From the NCBI GenBank assembly GCA_002363615.1, contig DEWK01000005.1, positions 24,578 to 88,577 of the forward strand: a stretch of DNA of 64,000 nucleotides. Reading direction: 5' to 3'. Numbering within the stretch: the stretch's first letter is position 1; every line of letters begins with the position of its first letter. The stretch is from Lachnospira sp. UBA3212. Its GTDB lineage: Bacteria > Bacillota > Clostridia > Lachnospirales > Lachnospiraceae. Both the position numbers and the translations under genes were made by a program. The notes under the pieces were generated by a model. It was not told the origin of the DNA, made no database searches, and saw only the letters and a list, made by a program, of their open reading frames with translations. Shown one piece after another: positions 51,997-60,141 of the stretch.

Positions 51997-52536
51997 TTAT
52001 TTCTTTTTTAGCAAATCGAACAGAGAATTCTCCCCACTCTTTTGCTTGTGAACACGATTATATTCCTTGATACTGCTAATCAAGAAATTTGGATCAGCAA
52101 AGTAATCCCTTATAAACTCCGGTGATTTTACTTTTTTCATTTTTAATTCAATTTTGCAATAATCACTAGGTTTCTTTATTCTAGAGTTGCAAAAGTCAGC
52201 ATATTTCTTCTGACTAACTATAATCAACATTTCGATTTCTGGAGCAGTTATTATATTTACTACTTCAACCTGACACCTATATGCCTTGCTTAAATTAAAC
52301 TCTTCTCCCCTTGAATCAATTACCCTCAAAACAAGTATTTTTTGATCATACTCTAATCTCAAGTATCTTCGCTCAAATTCTTTAACAGATGTTCGTGGAA
52401 GCAGCCTTTCCTCAAGCAATTGTTCACGTTCAAAGATTAATAAGTGATTATCTAAAAGTATATTCATAATCTCTGTCTCGGCGCCACCCTCACACATACA
52501 CGCAACAAGATTTGCACTTGGAATATCTATCTTCAT
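51997..52536 (-). CDS. RloB/Toprim-like protein, candidate defence effector
   Basis: 179 residues. The N-terminal ACMCEGGAETEIMNILL (E16) looks like the Toprim EG motif seen in RloB and OLD-type nucleases. A second acidic segment, VLRVIDSRGEEF (D74), and TAPEIEMLIIVSQKKYADF (about 98-115) occupy the positions of the Toprim D-x-D region and the RloB PxFExWLLL motif. The match is partial: the second motif is not a standard DxD. It directly abuts the AAA ATPase gene, an arrangement like RloA/RloB or PARIS pairs. A nuclease role is inferred. Confidence 0.55.
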   Translation of the reverse strand: MKIDIPSANLVACMCEGGAETEIMNILLDNHLLIFEREQLLEERLLPRTSVKEFERRYLRLEYDQKILVLRVIDSRGEEFNLSKAYRCQVEVVNIITAPEIEMLIIVSQKKYADFCNSRIKKPSDYCKIELKMKKVKSPEFIRDYFADPNFLISSIKEYNRVHKQKSGENSLFDLLKKK

Positions 52537-53691
52537 CTATTCCTCCATACTCTTGATAATGCTTTTCTGTAGTGCCATCAACGAATTATATCTAGGAGCT
52601 GTTCCTCCTAAGAAGTTACTCTGATATACTTCACTTTTCTTCATATCATTACGGTCAAGAAGAGTATTTAAATTATCAACCGTCAATCCGTTATTGCTCC
52701 TTGTTATAAAAACTGCATCATTTCTCTCAAGCTCATCTAATAGCTCTGGATAATGTGTCGAAAAAATAATAACTGCTCCTCTCGGATTAGTCCTTTTGTC
52801 CAAAAACAACCTCATCAATGCAGCAACTAACTCACGGTTAAAATGATTCTCTACTTCGTCAACAATTAAGTATCCACCATTTTTCAGTACTCTAACTGCA
52901 TCTGAAAAAACTCTTACACCCTTTACAGTCCCTGAAGAAAGATATACATTAAGTTCAGCAGGATTAAGCAATACAAGTTCATTTTGTCCATAAAACTTTA
53001 ATCGTGTAATAACCTTGTCGTTTACATTTTCTACCGAAACATACTCAATAGTAGGATCCAAAAGAGAGATTATTTCTGTAGGCACTGATCCTCCATCTGG
53101 AAGAAACAAATTAAAATTAGTAAGAAGTGCTAAATCCACAACGACATTTTTATTCTGAATTTGCTTATTAACTGCTATCATTATGCTAACATCATCTGGA
53201 AGATACTCATCTGAATTATCACGCACTCTAATAGGCTCAATCTCTTCAAAATCTAACAAATTAGATTTATTTACCTTAGTAGTAGCAGGCTTAACCCACA
53301 ATTTTTCCGATAAGATACGCACACCAAAGTTACTATCTTGCTTTTTCCCTTTAATCAACACACTCGAAAGATGATAAATTCTTCCATCAACATAAAAATC
53401 AACATCAAATACAGTTTTGGTTTCTTCTGCTAATATTTGAGGAACAAATTCAGCGCTTAATGGCGCTGCCCCCAGCAACATACTAGTAAAAGAGATCACT
53501 TTTAATGCTGTCGTTTTTCCTGATGCATTAATACCAGCAAACACTTCCACAGTATTAACATAAATATTTCCAAACAAATTGAACACCGAATTTAAATGAT
53601 TACTTTGTACTCTCTGAACAGCACAAAACGATATGTCAAACAAGTTCTTATATAACGGAAGTCCATTTACTCTAATCCTTAAAATCCTCAT
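52537..53691 (-). CDS. AAA family ATPase (AAA_15/AAA_21, RloA/AriA-like), candidate defence sensor
   Basis: 384 residues from ATG at 53691 (MRILRIRVNG), chosen because GGAGGTG precedes it; the longer frame has no such site. SMC/ABC-like ATPase: Walker A AGINASGKTTALK near 52-64, signature-like YLSSGTVKGVRVF, Walker B GGYLIVDEVENHF, D-loop and H-motif IFSTHYPEL. There is no transport partner. Overlap-free abutment with the RloB-like gene means coupled translation. Codons look more A/T-rich than in the neighbouring ribosomal genes. Such ATPase plus Toprim pairs are common phage-defence modules. Confidence 0.75.
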   Translation of the reverse strand: MRILRIRVNGLPLYKNLFDISFCAVQRVQSNHLNSVFNLFGNIYVNTVEVFAGINASGKTTALKVISFTSMLLGAAPLSAEFVPQILAEETKTVFDVDFYVDGRIYHLSSVLIKGKKQDSNFGVRILSEKLWVKPATTKVNKSNLLDFEEIEPIRVRDNSDEYLPDDVSIMIAVNKQIQNKNVVVDLALLTNFNLFLPDGGSVPTEIISLLDPTIEYVSVENVNDKVITRLKFYGQNELVLLNPAELNVYLSSGTVKGVRVFSDAVRVLKNGGYLIVDEVENHFNRELVAALMRLFLDKRTNPRGAVIIFSTHYPELLDELERNDAVFITRSNNGLTVDNLNTLLDRNDMKKSEVYQSNFLGGTAPRYNSLMALQKSIIKSMEE

Positions 53692-53894
53692 TATCAACAC
53701 CTCCACAAAAGCACAATACTCGTTGATATCAGACCGCAAATTCATAATACTACATAATTGTATTCATTGCAACGACTTTTCTGTTTTTATCAGCCATAAT
53801 TTATTATAATTTGTTATAATTATTATATCTCTATTCTTTCTTCTATCCCTCGTCTGTCACTTAAAACGAAAACATGGAGTTGATTTTTTTATTA

Positions 53895-53931
53895 AAACAA
53901 AAGCACCCCAAGACAATTTTGTCCTGAGGTG
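53895..53931 (-). terminator. Terminator of rplM-rpsI
   Basis: Minus-strand CACCTCAGGACAA/TTGTCTTGGGGTG hairpin (13 bp including G-T pairs, AA loop region) then CTTTTGTTTT. Confidence 0.9.
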
Positions 53932-53979
53932 TAATAAGTCGTATATGATTGTCCAAAGACATAATATGTTGTGAAACGA

Positions 53980-54372
53980 TTATCTCTTTGAGAACTGTGG
54001 TGCACGACGTGCAGCCTTTAAGCCGTACTTCTTTCTTTCCTTCATTCTTGGATCTCTTGTTAAGAAACCTTCCTTCTTGAGGATTGCACGATACTCATCA
54101 TCTACCTGAAGAAGAGCTCTAGAAATACCATGTCTGATTGCACCAGCCTGGCCGGTGTAACCACCACCATCAACGTTAACAAGAACGTCAAACTTGCTTG
54201 TATTATCTGTAGCAACGAGTGGCTGACGAACGATTACCTTTAAGGTCTCAAGTCCAAAATACTCGTCGATATCTCTCTTGTTGATTGTAATCTTACCAGT
54301 ACCAGGTACTAAATAAACACGAGCAACGCTGCTCTTTCTTCTACCTGTTCCATAAAACTTATCTGTAGCCAT
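53980..54372 (-). CDS. rpsI: 30S ribosomal protein S9
   Basis: 130 residues. FYGTGRRKSSVARVYL at the start, DEYFGLETLKVIVRQPL, GGGYTGQAGAIRHGISRAL, and the C-terminal RDPRMKERKKYGLKAARRAPQFSKR that reaches the P-site tRNA. Follows rplM by 23 nt, the universal rplM-rpsI pair. Confidence 0.98.
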   Translation of the reverse strand: MATDKFYGTGRRKSSVARVYLVPGTGKITINKRDIDEYFGLETLKVIVRQPLVATDNTSKFDVLVNVDGGGYTGQAGAIRHGISRALLQVDDEYRAILKKEGFLTRDPRMKERKKYGLKAARRAPQFSKR

Positions 54373-54395
54373 GATCTAATCTCCTTTCCTGACAA

Positions 54396-54824
54396 TTAAA
54401 ATGTTAATGTCTCTGGCTTCTGAGCTGCATGATCATGCTCTGGACCAGCGTAAACGTGTAACTTCTTGATCATCTCTCTTCCAAGAGGTCCCTTTGGAAG
54501 CATACCCTTAACTGCAAGTTCAATCACCTGCTCAGGCTTCTTATCTAACTTCTCTCTTAATGTCTGCTCCTTCATACCGCCGACATAATCTGAGTGATGA
54601 TAATAGATCTTCTGGTCAAGCTTCTTACCAGTTACGCTGATTTTCTCAGCGTTAACAACGATTACATAATCACCTGTATCAATATGTGGAGTATAGGTTG
54701 GCTTATTCTTGCCTCTTAATACCTTAGCTACTTCTGAAGCTAAACGACCTAATGTATATCCTGTAGCATCTACTACATACCATTTCTTTTCAACTGTTGA
54801 TGGACTAGCCATAAATGTCTTCAT
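54396..54824 (-). CDS. rplM: 50S ribosomal protein L13
   Basis: 142 residues. KKWYVVDATGYTLGRLASEVAKVLRGK at the N-terminus and GMLPKGPLGREMIKKLHVYAGPEHDHAAQKPE at the C-terminus are family hallmarks. It has a perfect consensus promoter about 110 nt upstream. In related genomes rplM follows truA; here a bacteriocin-type ABC cassette intervenes. Confidence 0.98.
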   Translation of the reverse strand: MKTFMASPSTVEKKWYVVDATGYTLGRLASEVAKVLRGKNKPTYTPHIDTGDYVIVVNAEKISVTGKKLDQKIYYHHSDYVGGMKEQTLREKLDKKPEQVIELAVKGMLPKGPLGREMIKKLHVYAGPEHDHAAQKPETLTF

Positions 54825-54936
54825 AGGTTTCTCCTTCTTTTCTTCTTTATTAATCGCTGAACTACTCGTACCGGGGCATTGGCTAGAGCACTTCTTGTGT
54901 GATTATCAGGACATAGTAATCCCGTCACAATCATGT

Positions 54937-54965
54937 ATTATAACTGATAGCTCAGATGATGTCAA
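54937..54965 (-). promoter_or_regulatory. Promoter of rplM-rpsI
   Basis: TTGACA-N17-TATAAT on the minus strand, an exact match to consensus. The leader is about 105 nt. An L13 autoregulatory leader is possible, but I could not establish its structure. Confidence 0.88.
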
Positions 54966-54987
54966 GGAAGATTTGTTAATTTTCAAA

Positions 54988-55629
54988 TCACTTTTTAGCT
55001 CCACTTCTCATCGATTGAATCTCAATCATACGATCACCATAGGTCTTATATTCCTCATTATGAGTTACAAGTACAATGGTTTTCCCTTGCTTATGCAGGT
55101 TCTCAAGTAAATTCATAATCCTATCACCATTTTCCTTATCCAAGGAACCGGTAGGTTCATCTGCAAGGATAAGATCACATTTCTTGATTAATAATCTTGC
55201 AATAGCAACCCTCTGCTGCTCTCCACCTGAGAGTTGAAAAACCTTCGTGTTTTTCTTATCACTTAATCCTACTTGTTCTAGAGCCTGCTCAATTGTAACG
55301 CCACTTCGACTCTTATCATAAACCACATCCAAATTCTGATAAACCGTTTTATTATCAACAAGCGCAAAATTCTGAAAGAGAAATCCAACTTTATTTTGAA
55401 AAAACTTCATTTTATTATTTAATTTATTGATATTTTTTCCAGCCACTAGAATTTCTCCAGAATCGATTTTTTCCAGCGCTCCGATCATATTAAGTATTGT
55501 TGTTTTTCCGCATCCACTTTTTCCAGACAAAACAACATATTCTCCATCCTGAATCACTAAATTAAGATTTTCAAATAATGGGATCTTATTAAACGACTTA
55601 CTAACATTTTTGATTTCAATCATAAACAT
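54988..55629 (-). CDS. Bacteriocin-type ABC transporter ATP-binding protein
   Basis: 213 residues. Walker A SGKSGCGKTTILN, Q-loop FLFQNFALVDNKTV, signature LSGGEQQRVAIARLL, Walker B DLILADEPTGSLD, H-loop LVTHNEEY. It resembles ATPases of the lactococcin-972-type export/immunity group. The gene overlaps the permease gene by 10 nt. It is the last gene of the cassette and is followed by the rplM promoter. Confidence 0.82.
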   Translation of the reverse strand: MFMIEIKNVSKSFNKIPLFENLNLVIQDGEYVVLSGKSGCGKTTILNMIGALEKIDSGEILVAGKNINKLNNKMKFFQNKVGFLFQNFALVDNKTVYQNLDVVYDKSRSGVTIEQALEQVGLSDKKNTKVFQLSGGEQQRVAIARLLIKKCDLILADEPTGSLDKENGDRIMNLLENLHKQGKTIVLVTHNEEYKTYGDRMIEIQSMRSGAKK

Positions 55630-57575
55630 CCTCCTTTTAAAATCTTCTGTACTTGGATACTCTCTCGCCGCGAAATATTAAAGGCTATTAAGATAATATC
55701 AACGACAGCTAAAATCGCTACAATAATTAAAACATAAGGCAGATTAAATTCCCCAAACAACCTCATACATATTTCATATACTGCAAACAGGGAAAGTACC
55801 ATACTTACAATATTGCTAAGGAAAATACCATAGTAGCGATACAACATAGGCATACCATTAATTTTTGCGACCGCACATTCCATTCCATCCATTTCAAATT
55901 CAATGTTTAAACAAATGGTATTAACAATGATATTAATTAAGAACATTAATAAACAAATTGAAAAAATTAATTTCAATCGAATTTCAAAGGATGATACATA
56001 TTCCTTATAGGAATCATAAATATTCCTGTAAGAAACACTCGCAAGGCCATCTACTTCATCAACCATTTCCTCTGCAATCTGATCATTCATTTCAAATAAG
56101 GCAAATTGTGGTGTAAGTAATTCCCTATATTTCTCAGGATAGGCAATTTCTGTATCCGGATCTATCTGCACATCAAAATCAAAGGCTTCCACATGATCCC
56201 TCGTGTCCAGTAAAAAAACTTCATCTTCCACTTTTTCATTATCTATATAATCTATACCAATTCTATAAAATGCCCCAATTTTATGATGATAAGGAAGATA
56301 TTCAACCTCCATATTCTTCGCATCAAGGTAATCTAAATTCGAACAATTCTCACCATATTCTTTTATTTCATTTTCTGAAATTTTCCAATCCGGATAAATA
56401 TAATATATTTTATTTTCAAATTTATAATCCTTTAATTCAGGAATAGCATCCCTTATCATTGAAATACAATATTTATTTATTTGATACACTCGAATGTCTT
56501 TTGTATCACTTACTCCATACATATATGCTATTTTGCATTTATTTAAAAATTTACGATATAGCTGATCATAGCTCTCTTCTATGACCATCCCATCTTCTAA
56601 TTTATACTTATCATTAATATAGCAATAATTCTTTAAGTGGCTATAAAAATCTTTTTTTTCCTTTAGTGGAAGATATTGTTTGACTTGATAAAATCCAACA
56701 ATCAATAAGACAACGGTGAAAGTAATCGATGTAAATTTAAGAAAATAGCAGGCTGCCTTTATAAAACCAGCACCAAATCCACGACTGGTAATACTGCGGT
56801 AATCCAACTTTAATAAAAAGGCATATAGGATGCTAACAATTAGAATAACACCCACATAAACCAAAAGTGTTTCGCGAAGATAGATGAAAAGAGTCATAGA
56901 TAAAAATCCATGAAAAATCCAATATATCACAAACGATATTCCTGCAAGAACTCCAGCATCTAGAAGCACATTCTGTAGAAACAGTAAAGGTACCGGATAT
57001 CCCGTCACCACCTTTTGAAATTCGCTTTTCTTTACAAAATAATAGTCACACAGTGTCAGTAATAAGAAAAATCCAGCAATTAAAATCCAGATCAGTAAAA
57101 TATAGGACTGATATCCTCTATTTTCTAAGGGGGCTAAGATTTTATTACCATCCATTGCACTTTCAAGTTTTCTTAAACTTTTTGCATCACCTAAGACATA
57201 AACCTCTGCCTCTTCAAAGTATTTTGTTTTTTTTACGGAATTTGCATTCACATATTTAATTTCTACGATTGAACCATCAATGTTTTTATAGATTCCTTCC
57301 CTTTTTCCTGATTTTTCAAGATAAGTCTTACCATCCCCTTGATAATAAAAAATATACTTTTGATGTCTGTCATCTCCCTTTTTATCAAGCAGAAATTTTC
57401 CCCGGATTCCATATTCCGGTTTCCAGTTGTCTGCAATAATATCCGTATCAACATATTCCGCGTAATAATACTCAGTCTCTGATATTACATCTAAGTTTTG
57501 AATCACAATAGAATTTGATCCCATAAATCCCAGGATAATAAATATAACCGAGATTAAATATTTAACAAGTTTCAA
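55620..57575 (-). CDS. Bacteriocin-associated integral membrane protein (DUF1430-type permease)
   Basis: 651 residues. An N-terminal TM helix (LVKYLISVIFIILGFMG), an extracellular region, three TM helices near 160-300, a second large extracellular region (about 310-520), then a C-terminal FtsX-like block of three TM helices (FSICLLMFLINIIVNTICLNIEFEMDG..., ending IAFNISRRESIQVQKILKGG). The motif ECAVAKINGMP in the last block fits a transmission-interface loop. This layout and the ATPase partner match the DUF1430 permeases of lactococcin-972-like loci. Export or self-immunity is the expected role. Confidence 0.75.
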   Translation of the reverse strand: MKLVKYLISVIFIILGFMGSNSIVIQNLDVISETEYYYAEYVDTDIIADNWKPEYGIRGKFLLDKKGDDRHQKYIFYYQGDGKTYLEKSGKREGIYKNIDGSIVEIKYVNANSVKKTKYFEEAEVYVLGDAKSLRKLESAMDGNKILAPLENRGYQSYILLIWILIAGFFLLLTLCDYYFVKKSEFQKVVTGYPVPLLFLQNVLLDAGVLAGISFVIYWIFHGFLSMTLFIYLRETLLVYVGVILIVSILYAFLLKLDYRSITSRGFGAGFIKAACYFLKFTSITFTVVLLIVGFYQVKQYLPLKEKKDFYSHLKNYCYINDKYKLEDGMVIEESYDQLYRKFLNKCKIAYMYGVSDTKDIRVYQINKYCISMIRDAIPELKDYKFENKIYYIYPDWKISENEIKEYGENCSNLDYLDAKNMEVEYLPYHHKIGAFYRIGIDYIDNEKVEDEVFLLDTRDHVEAFDFDVQIDPDTEIAYPEKYRELLTPQFALFEMNDQIAEEMVDEVDGLASVSYRNIYDSYKEYVSSFEIRLKLIFSICLLMFLINIIVNTICLNIEFEMDGMECAVAKINGMPMLYRYYGIFLSNIVSMVLSLFAVYEICMRLFGEFNLPYVLIIVAILAVVDIILIAFNISRRESIQVQKILKGGCL

Positions 57576-57592
57576 TTTTTCCCTCCTAGCAC

Positions 57593-57618
57593 AAAATAAG
57601 AGCTATTGCTAGCTCTTA
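57593..57618 (-). terminator. Intercistronic attenuator-like hairpin
   Basis: TAAGAGCTA/TAGCTCTTA, perfect 9-bp stem with a 4-nt loop, then TTTTGTG on the minus strand. It lies between the secreted-peptide gene and the permease gene, so it may lower transporter expression relative to the peptide. Confidence 0.65.
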
Positions 57619-57626
57619 CCTTAAGA

Positions 57627-58058
57627 TTAATCAATTTTAAAACGAATACCAAATTTTGTTTTTGAATTCGTATGCGTAATTTTACATTTTCCTACTGTTT
57701 GATTACTTTTATAGTAATTCTCCGTCCAAACGTACTGATCAGCAGATGCACCTACTGGAGCTATACATCCTCTAACACGAGGTCCCGCACAAACATCTGC
57801 TTTATATACAGAACCGACCTTTACTCCTGGATAAAAACAATCATAATTCGTACTTCCTAAAGAATCTTCATAGGCAAAAGTTCCGGTGGCATATAGTTCA
57901 TCTCCTATCGCATCCATATAAACCTTAAATGCAACCCTTTTTTCAAACGAATCATTTAGCCAAGTATTTTTAAACCAAGACACATCCGTCTTACTTACAT
58001 CGCTCTTTACTGCTGCACTTGTTGAACACACTGAGCTAATCGCCAAAATCCCGCACAT
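57627..58058 (-). CDS. Small secreted protein of the bacteriocin-type cassette, start problematic
   Basis: 143 residues if started at ATG 58058 (MCGILAISSVCSTSAAV). This start gives an incomplete signal peptide. The eight codons upstream read KKRLVTGL in frame and would supply the missing basic n-region, but then a stop (TAA) appears inside a nine-A tract and no start codon is available. The mature part contains YDCFYPGVKVG and two later Cys (VCAGPRVRGC), and ends TKFGIRFKID. It occupies the position of the bacteriocin gene in lactococcin-972-type loci, but I see no lactococcin motif. It may be a start-lost or phase-variable gene. Confidence 0.55.
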   Translation of the reverse strand: MCGILAISSVCSTSAAVKSDVSKTDVSWFKNTWLNDSFEKRVAFKVYMDAIGDELYATGTFAYEDSLGSTNYDCFYPGVKVGSVYKADVCAGPRVRGCIAPVGASADQYVWTENYYKSNQTVGKCKITHTNSKTKFGIRFKID

Positions 58059-58091
58059 TAATCCTGTTACTAATCTTTTTTTTATGATACC

Positions 58092-58614
58092 CTAACCTTT
58101 CTTAGAGGTATTATCCCAAATAGAAACTGACAAATCATACACATCTTTAATTCGATCCTTATATTTTTCAAATTGTTCCGAATCACCCTCTAGCAGGTTT
58201 AGCTTTTCATCTATCCTGAATGCAGCCAAGGATTTTTCTTGCATTTTAACATTATCACGTTTTATAACATCGATATAATGCCTCTCCACCCCCCAAGAAA
58301 TCAATCATACGAACATAATCTACAGAAATATACTCGTCTTCCTCTGAATATTGAGTAAGAGCCATATTTGTATGATACTTTAAAAATGTAACCTTGTCTG
58401 GTGGAGTTACTAAGTAGTTGTAACCTAACTTACTAGTACTATCATATCTTGCTCCGCTTTTAATACTTGCTTCTAGAATCTTTATACCCTGTTTTACCAT
58501 CGGTTTATTGACCTTTTCATAATAAAAAGCCCAGGTTACAGTATCAAGGACAAAGACCACAAGAAAAACAATTAAAAAAATACGAATTATTCGTCTAAGT
58601 TTTCTATTCCTCAT
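58092..58614 (-). pseudogene. Frameshifted gene for a small TM protein
   Basis: Two overlapping frames look like one gene. Frame one (58614 to about 58290) begins MRNRKLRRIIRIFLIVFLVVF, an N-terminal TM helix, and reads on to VRMIDFLGG. After a run of six G the other frame continues VERHYIDVIKRDNVKMQEKS and ends at 58092 (DNTSKKG). Removing one G would give a continuous protein of about 173 residues. A good GGAG site precedes the ATG at 58614. I do not recognise the family. It could be an inactivated gene, a phase-variable switch, or a sequence error. Confidence 0.65.
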
Positions 58615-58679
58615 AATATCTCCTATCTAAATTTTTGTAGTAAAATTATGCATAAAATTATCATACATTGTTTATTATA

Positions 58680-58705
58680 AAAAAAAAAAAATACGTCAAG
58701 TATTT
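58680..58705 (-). terminator. Probable terminator of truA
   Basis: Short hairpin AAATAC/GTATTT with a TTGAC loop, followed by a run of twelve further T. The stem is A/T-rich and weak, but the T tract is very long. Confidence 0.55.
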
Positions 58706-58707
58706 AT

Positions 58708-59472
58708 TTACAATTTATTTTCCTTTTCTAAATTCCCATATAAAATTTCTACAAGAATCAGACCCTGAGGTGGTACATTAGGGCCAGATAATTCCCGATT
58801 TCTCTTTTCCAGGATCTCTTTTACCTTGATTGGTTCATAAAATCCTCTTCCCACACGAAGAAGAGTTCCTGTAATTAACCGCACCATATTATACAGGAAA
58901 CCATTGCCCTGAATTCGAAAGATCAGTTGATCTCCCTGTCGAACCACCTCAGCCTGGTAAATCGTTCTTTCAGTGGTTTTTACCTGGGTGTGAGCTGCAC
59001 AAAAACTTGCAAAATCATGGGTTCCTAGCAGGTATTTACAAGCCTCATTCATCTTATGATCATCCAGGTCTACATGCACATGATAGGAATAAAGTCTTTG
59101 TAAAGGGTTTTCTAATTTGGAATTATCAATTCGATATTCGTAGGTCTTTCTGATTTCTTTGGTATAACGAGGATGGAACTCCTTAGGAACCTCCTTTGAT
59201 TCAAGAATTCGAATATCCATTGGAAGCAGGGAATTTAAAGCATAAGAAAAACGCTTGGGAGGAATGGTAGAACAGGTATCAAAGACTGCAACATTTCCTA
59301 GGGCATGAACACCAGAATCCGTTCGACTAGCTCCTATAATCACTATTTCTTCTCCGGTTAATTTTAAAAGTGCTTGATTTATAACCGTTTCGACTCCCAG
59401 GGCATTTTTCTGCATTTGCCAACCCGCATAATTGGTCCCGTCATATGCAATTTTTAAATAAATACGTGGCAT
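58708..59472 (-). CDS. truA: tRNA pseudouridine(38-40) synthase
   Basis: 254 residues from ATG at 59472 (MPRIYLKIAYDGTNY), preferred because GGAGGAAGG precedes it. The catalytic Asp is in GASRTDSGVHALGNVAVF. Other motifs: PMDIRILESKEVPKEFHPRY, RKTYEYRI and GNGFLYNMVRLITGTLLRVG. Modifies the anticodon stem-loop of several tRNAs. Follows rplQ, the usual place. Confidence 0.96.
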   Translation of the reverse strand: MPRIYLKIAYDGTNYAGWQMQKNALGVETVINQALLKLTGEEIVIIGASRTDSGVHALGNVAVFDTCSTIPPKRFSYALNSLLPMDIRILESKEVPKEFHPRYTKEIRKTYEYRIDNSKLENPLQRLYSYHVHVDLDDHKMNEACKYLLGTHDFASFCAAHTQVKTTERTIYQAEVVRQGDQLIFRIQGNGFLYNMVRLITGTLLRVGRGFYEPIKVKEILEKRNRELSGPNVPPQGLILVEILYGNLEKENKL

Positions 59473-59508
59473 ATTCCTTCCTCCATTTCTATCCTTAAGC
59501 AATTAAGA

Positions 59509-59549
59509 TAAAAAGACCCGGTTTTAAGAAATCTTAAAACCAGGTCTTT
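59509..59549 (-). terminator. Terminator downstream of rplQ
   Basis: Minus-strand AAAGACCTGGTTTTAAG/CTTAAAACCGGGTCTTT, 17-bp stem, ATTT loop, followed by T. Confidence 0.93.
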
Positions 59550-59564
59550 ATCATATCAAATGAA

Positions 59565-60101
59565 TTAAACTAACTCAAGTAATACTTCCATAGCTGCATC
59601 GCCCTTACGCTGACCAATCTTTACGATTCTGGTGTAACCACCCTTACGATCTGCATACTTAGGAGCGATCTCATCAAATAACTTAGCTACAAGATCAATT
59701 TCCTGAGTGTTCTTCTTCTTACCAGCATTCTCTGTAGGAACAGAAGTAACGGTGTAAAGAACCTTCTTCATCTGTCTTCTAGCGTGAAGTCTAGATGGGT
59801 TATCCTTCTTAATCGTCTTATCAACTACATCATAAACAGTAACCTTCTTACCATCAACAACTTCCTTTACGTTCTTGCCATCCTTGTCCTTGCGGGCAAC
59901 CTTTGACTTAACGGTAACTTCTTCAAAGTTATCCTTTTCTTTTACTGCTAAAGCAATGAGTCCCTCAGCAACCTTGCGGATTTCCTTAGCTCTTGCTTCA
60001 GTAGTAACAATCTTGCCATTATTTAATAAACTTGTAACCTGACCTCTGATGAGGGCCTTTCTCTGGCTTGAAGTTCTTCCAAGTTTTCTATAAAATGCCA
60101 T
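59565..60101 (-). CDS. rplQ: 50S ribosomal protein L17
   Basis: 178 residues: YRKLGRTSSQRKALIRGQVTSLL at the N-terminus and GGYTRIVKIGQRKGDAAMEVLLELV at the C-terminus. It is longer than the 115-130 residues usual in many bacteria because of a central charged insertion (about 62-115; KVARKDKDGKNVKEVVDGKK), as found in Lachnospiraceae. Lies 40 nt after rpoA. Confidence 0.96.
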   Translation of the reverse strand: MAFYRKLGRTSSQRKALIRGQVTSLLNNGKIVTTEARAKEIRKVAEGLIALAVKEKDNFEEVTVKSKVARKDKDGKNVKEVVDGKKVTVYDVVDKTIKKDNPSRLHARRQMKKVLYTVTSVPTENAGKKKNTQEIDLVAKLFDEIAPKYADRKGGYTRIVKIGQRKGDAAMEVLLELV

Positions 60102-60141
60102 CTTATCACCTTTCTACGGGTAAACCCGATTGTAACTCTAA

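Noticed and set aside
54825..54936. L13 autoregulatory leader
   Set aside because: The leader is the right size and place, but I could not recognise the conserved pairing, so it is mentioned only as a possibility under the promoter.
57627..58058. Lactococcin 972 homologue
   Set aside because: The genomic position fits, but the length (143 residues) and sequence do not show the expected short tryptophan/glycine-rich form, so only a positional link is claimed.
58674..58699. Phase-variable promoter (TTGACG, run of twelve T, TATAAT) for the frameshifted gene
   Set aside because: The spacing is only 14 nt, and the same bases form the loop, stem and T tract of a hairpin that fits a truA terminator better. 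It remains possible but is not the simplest reading.
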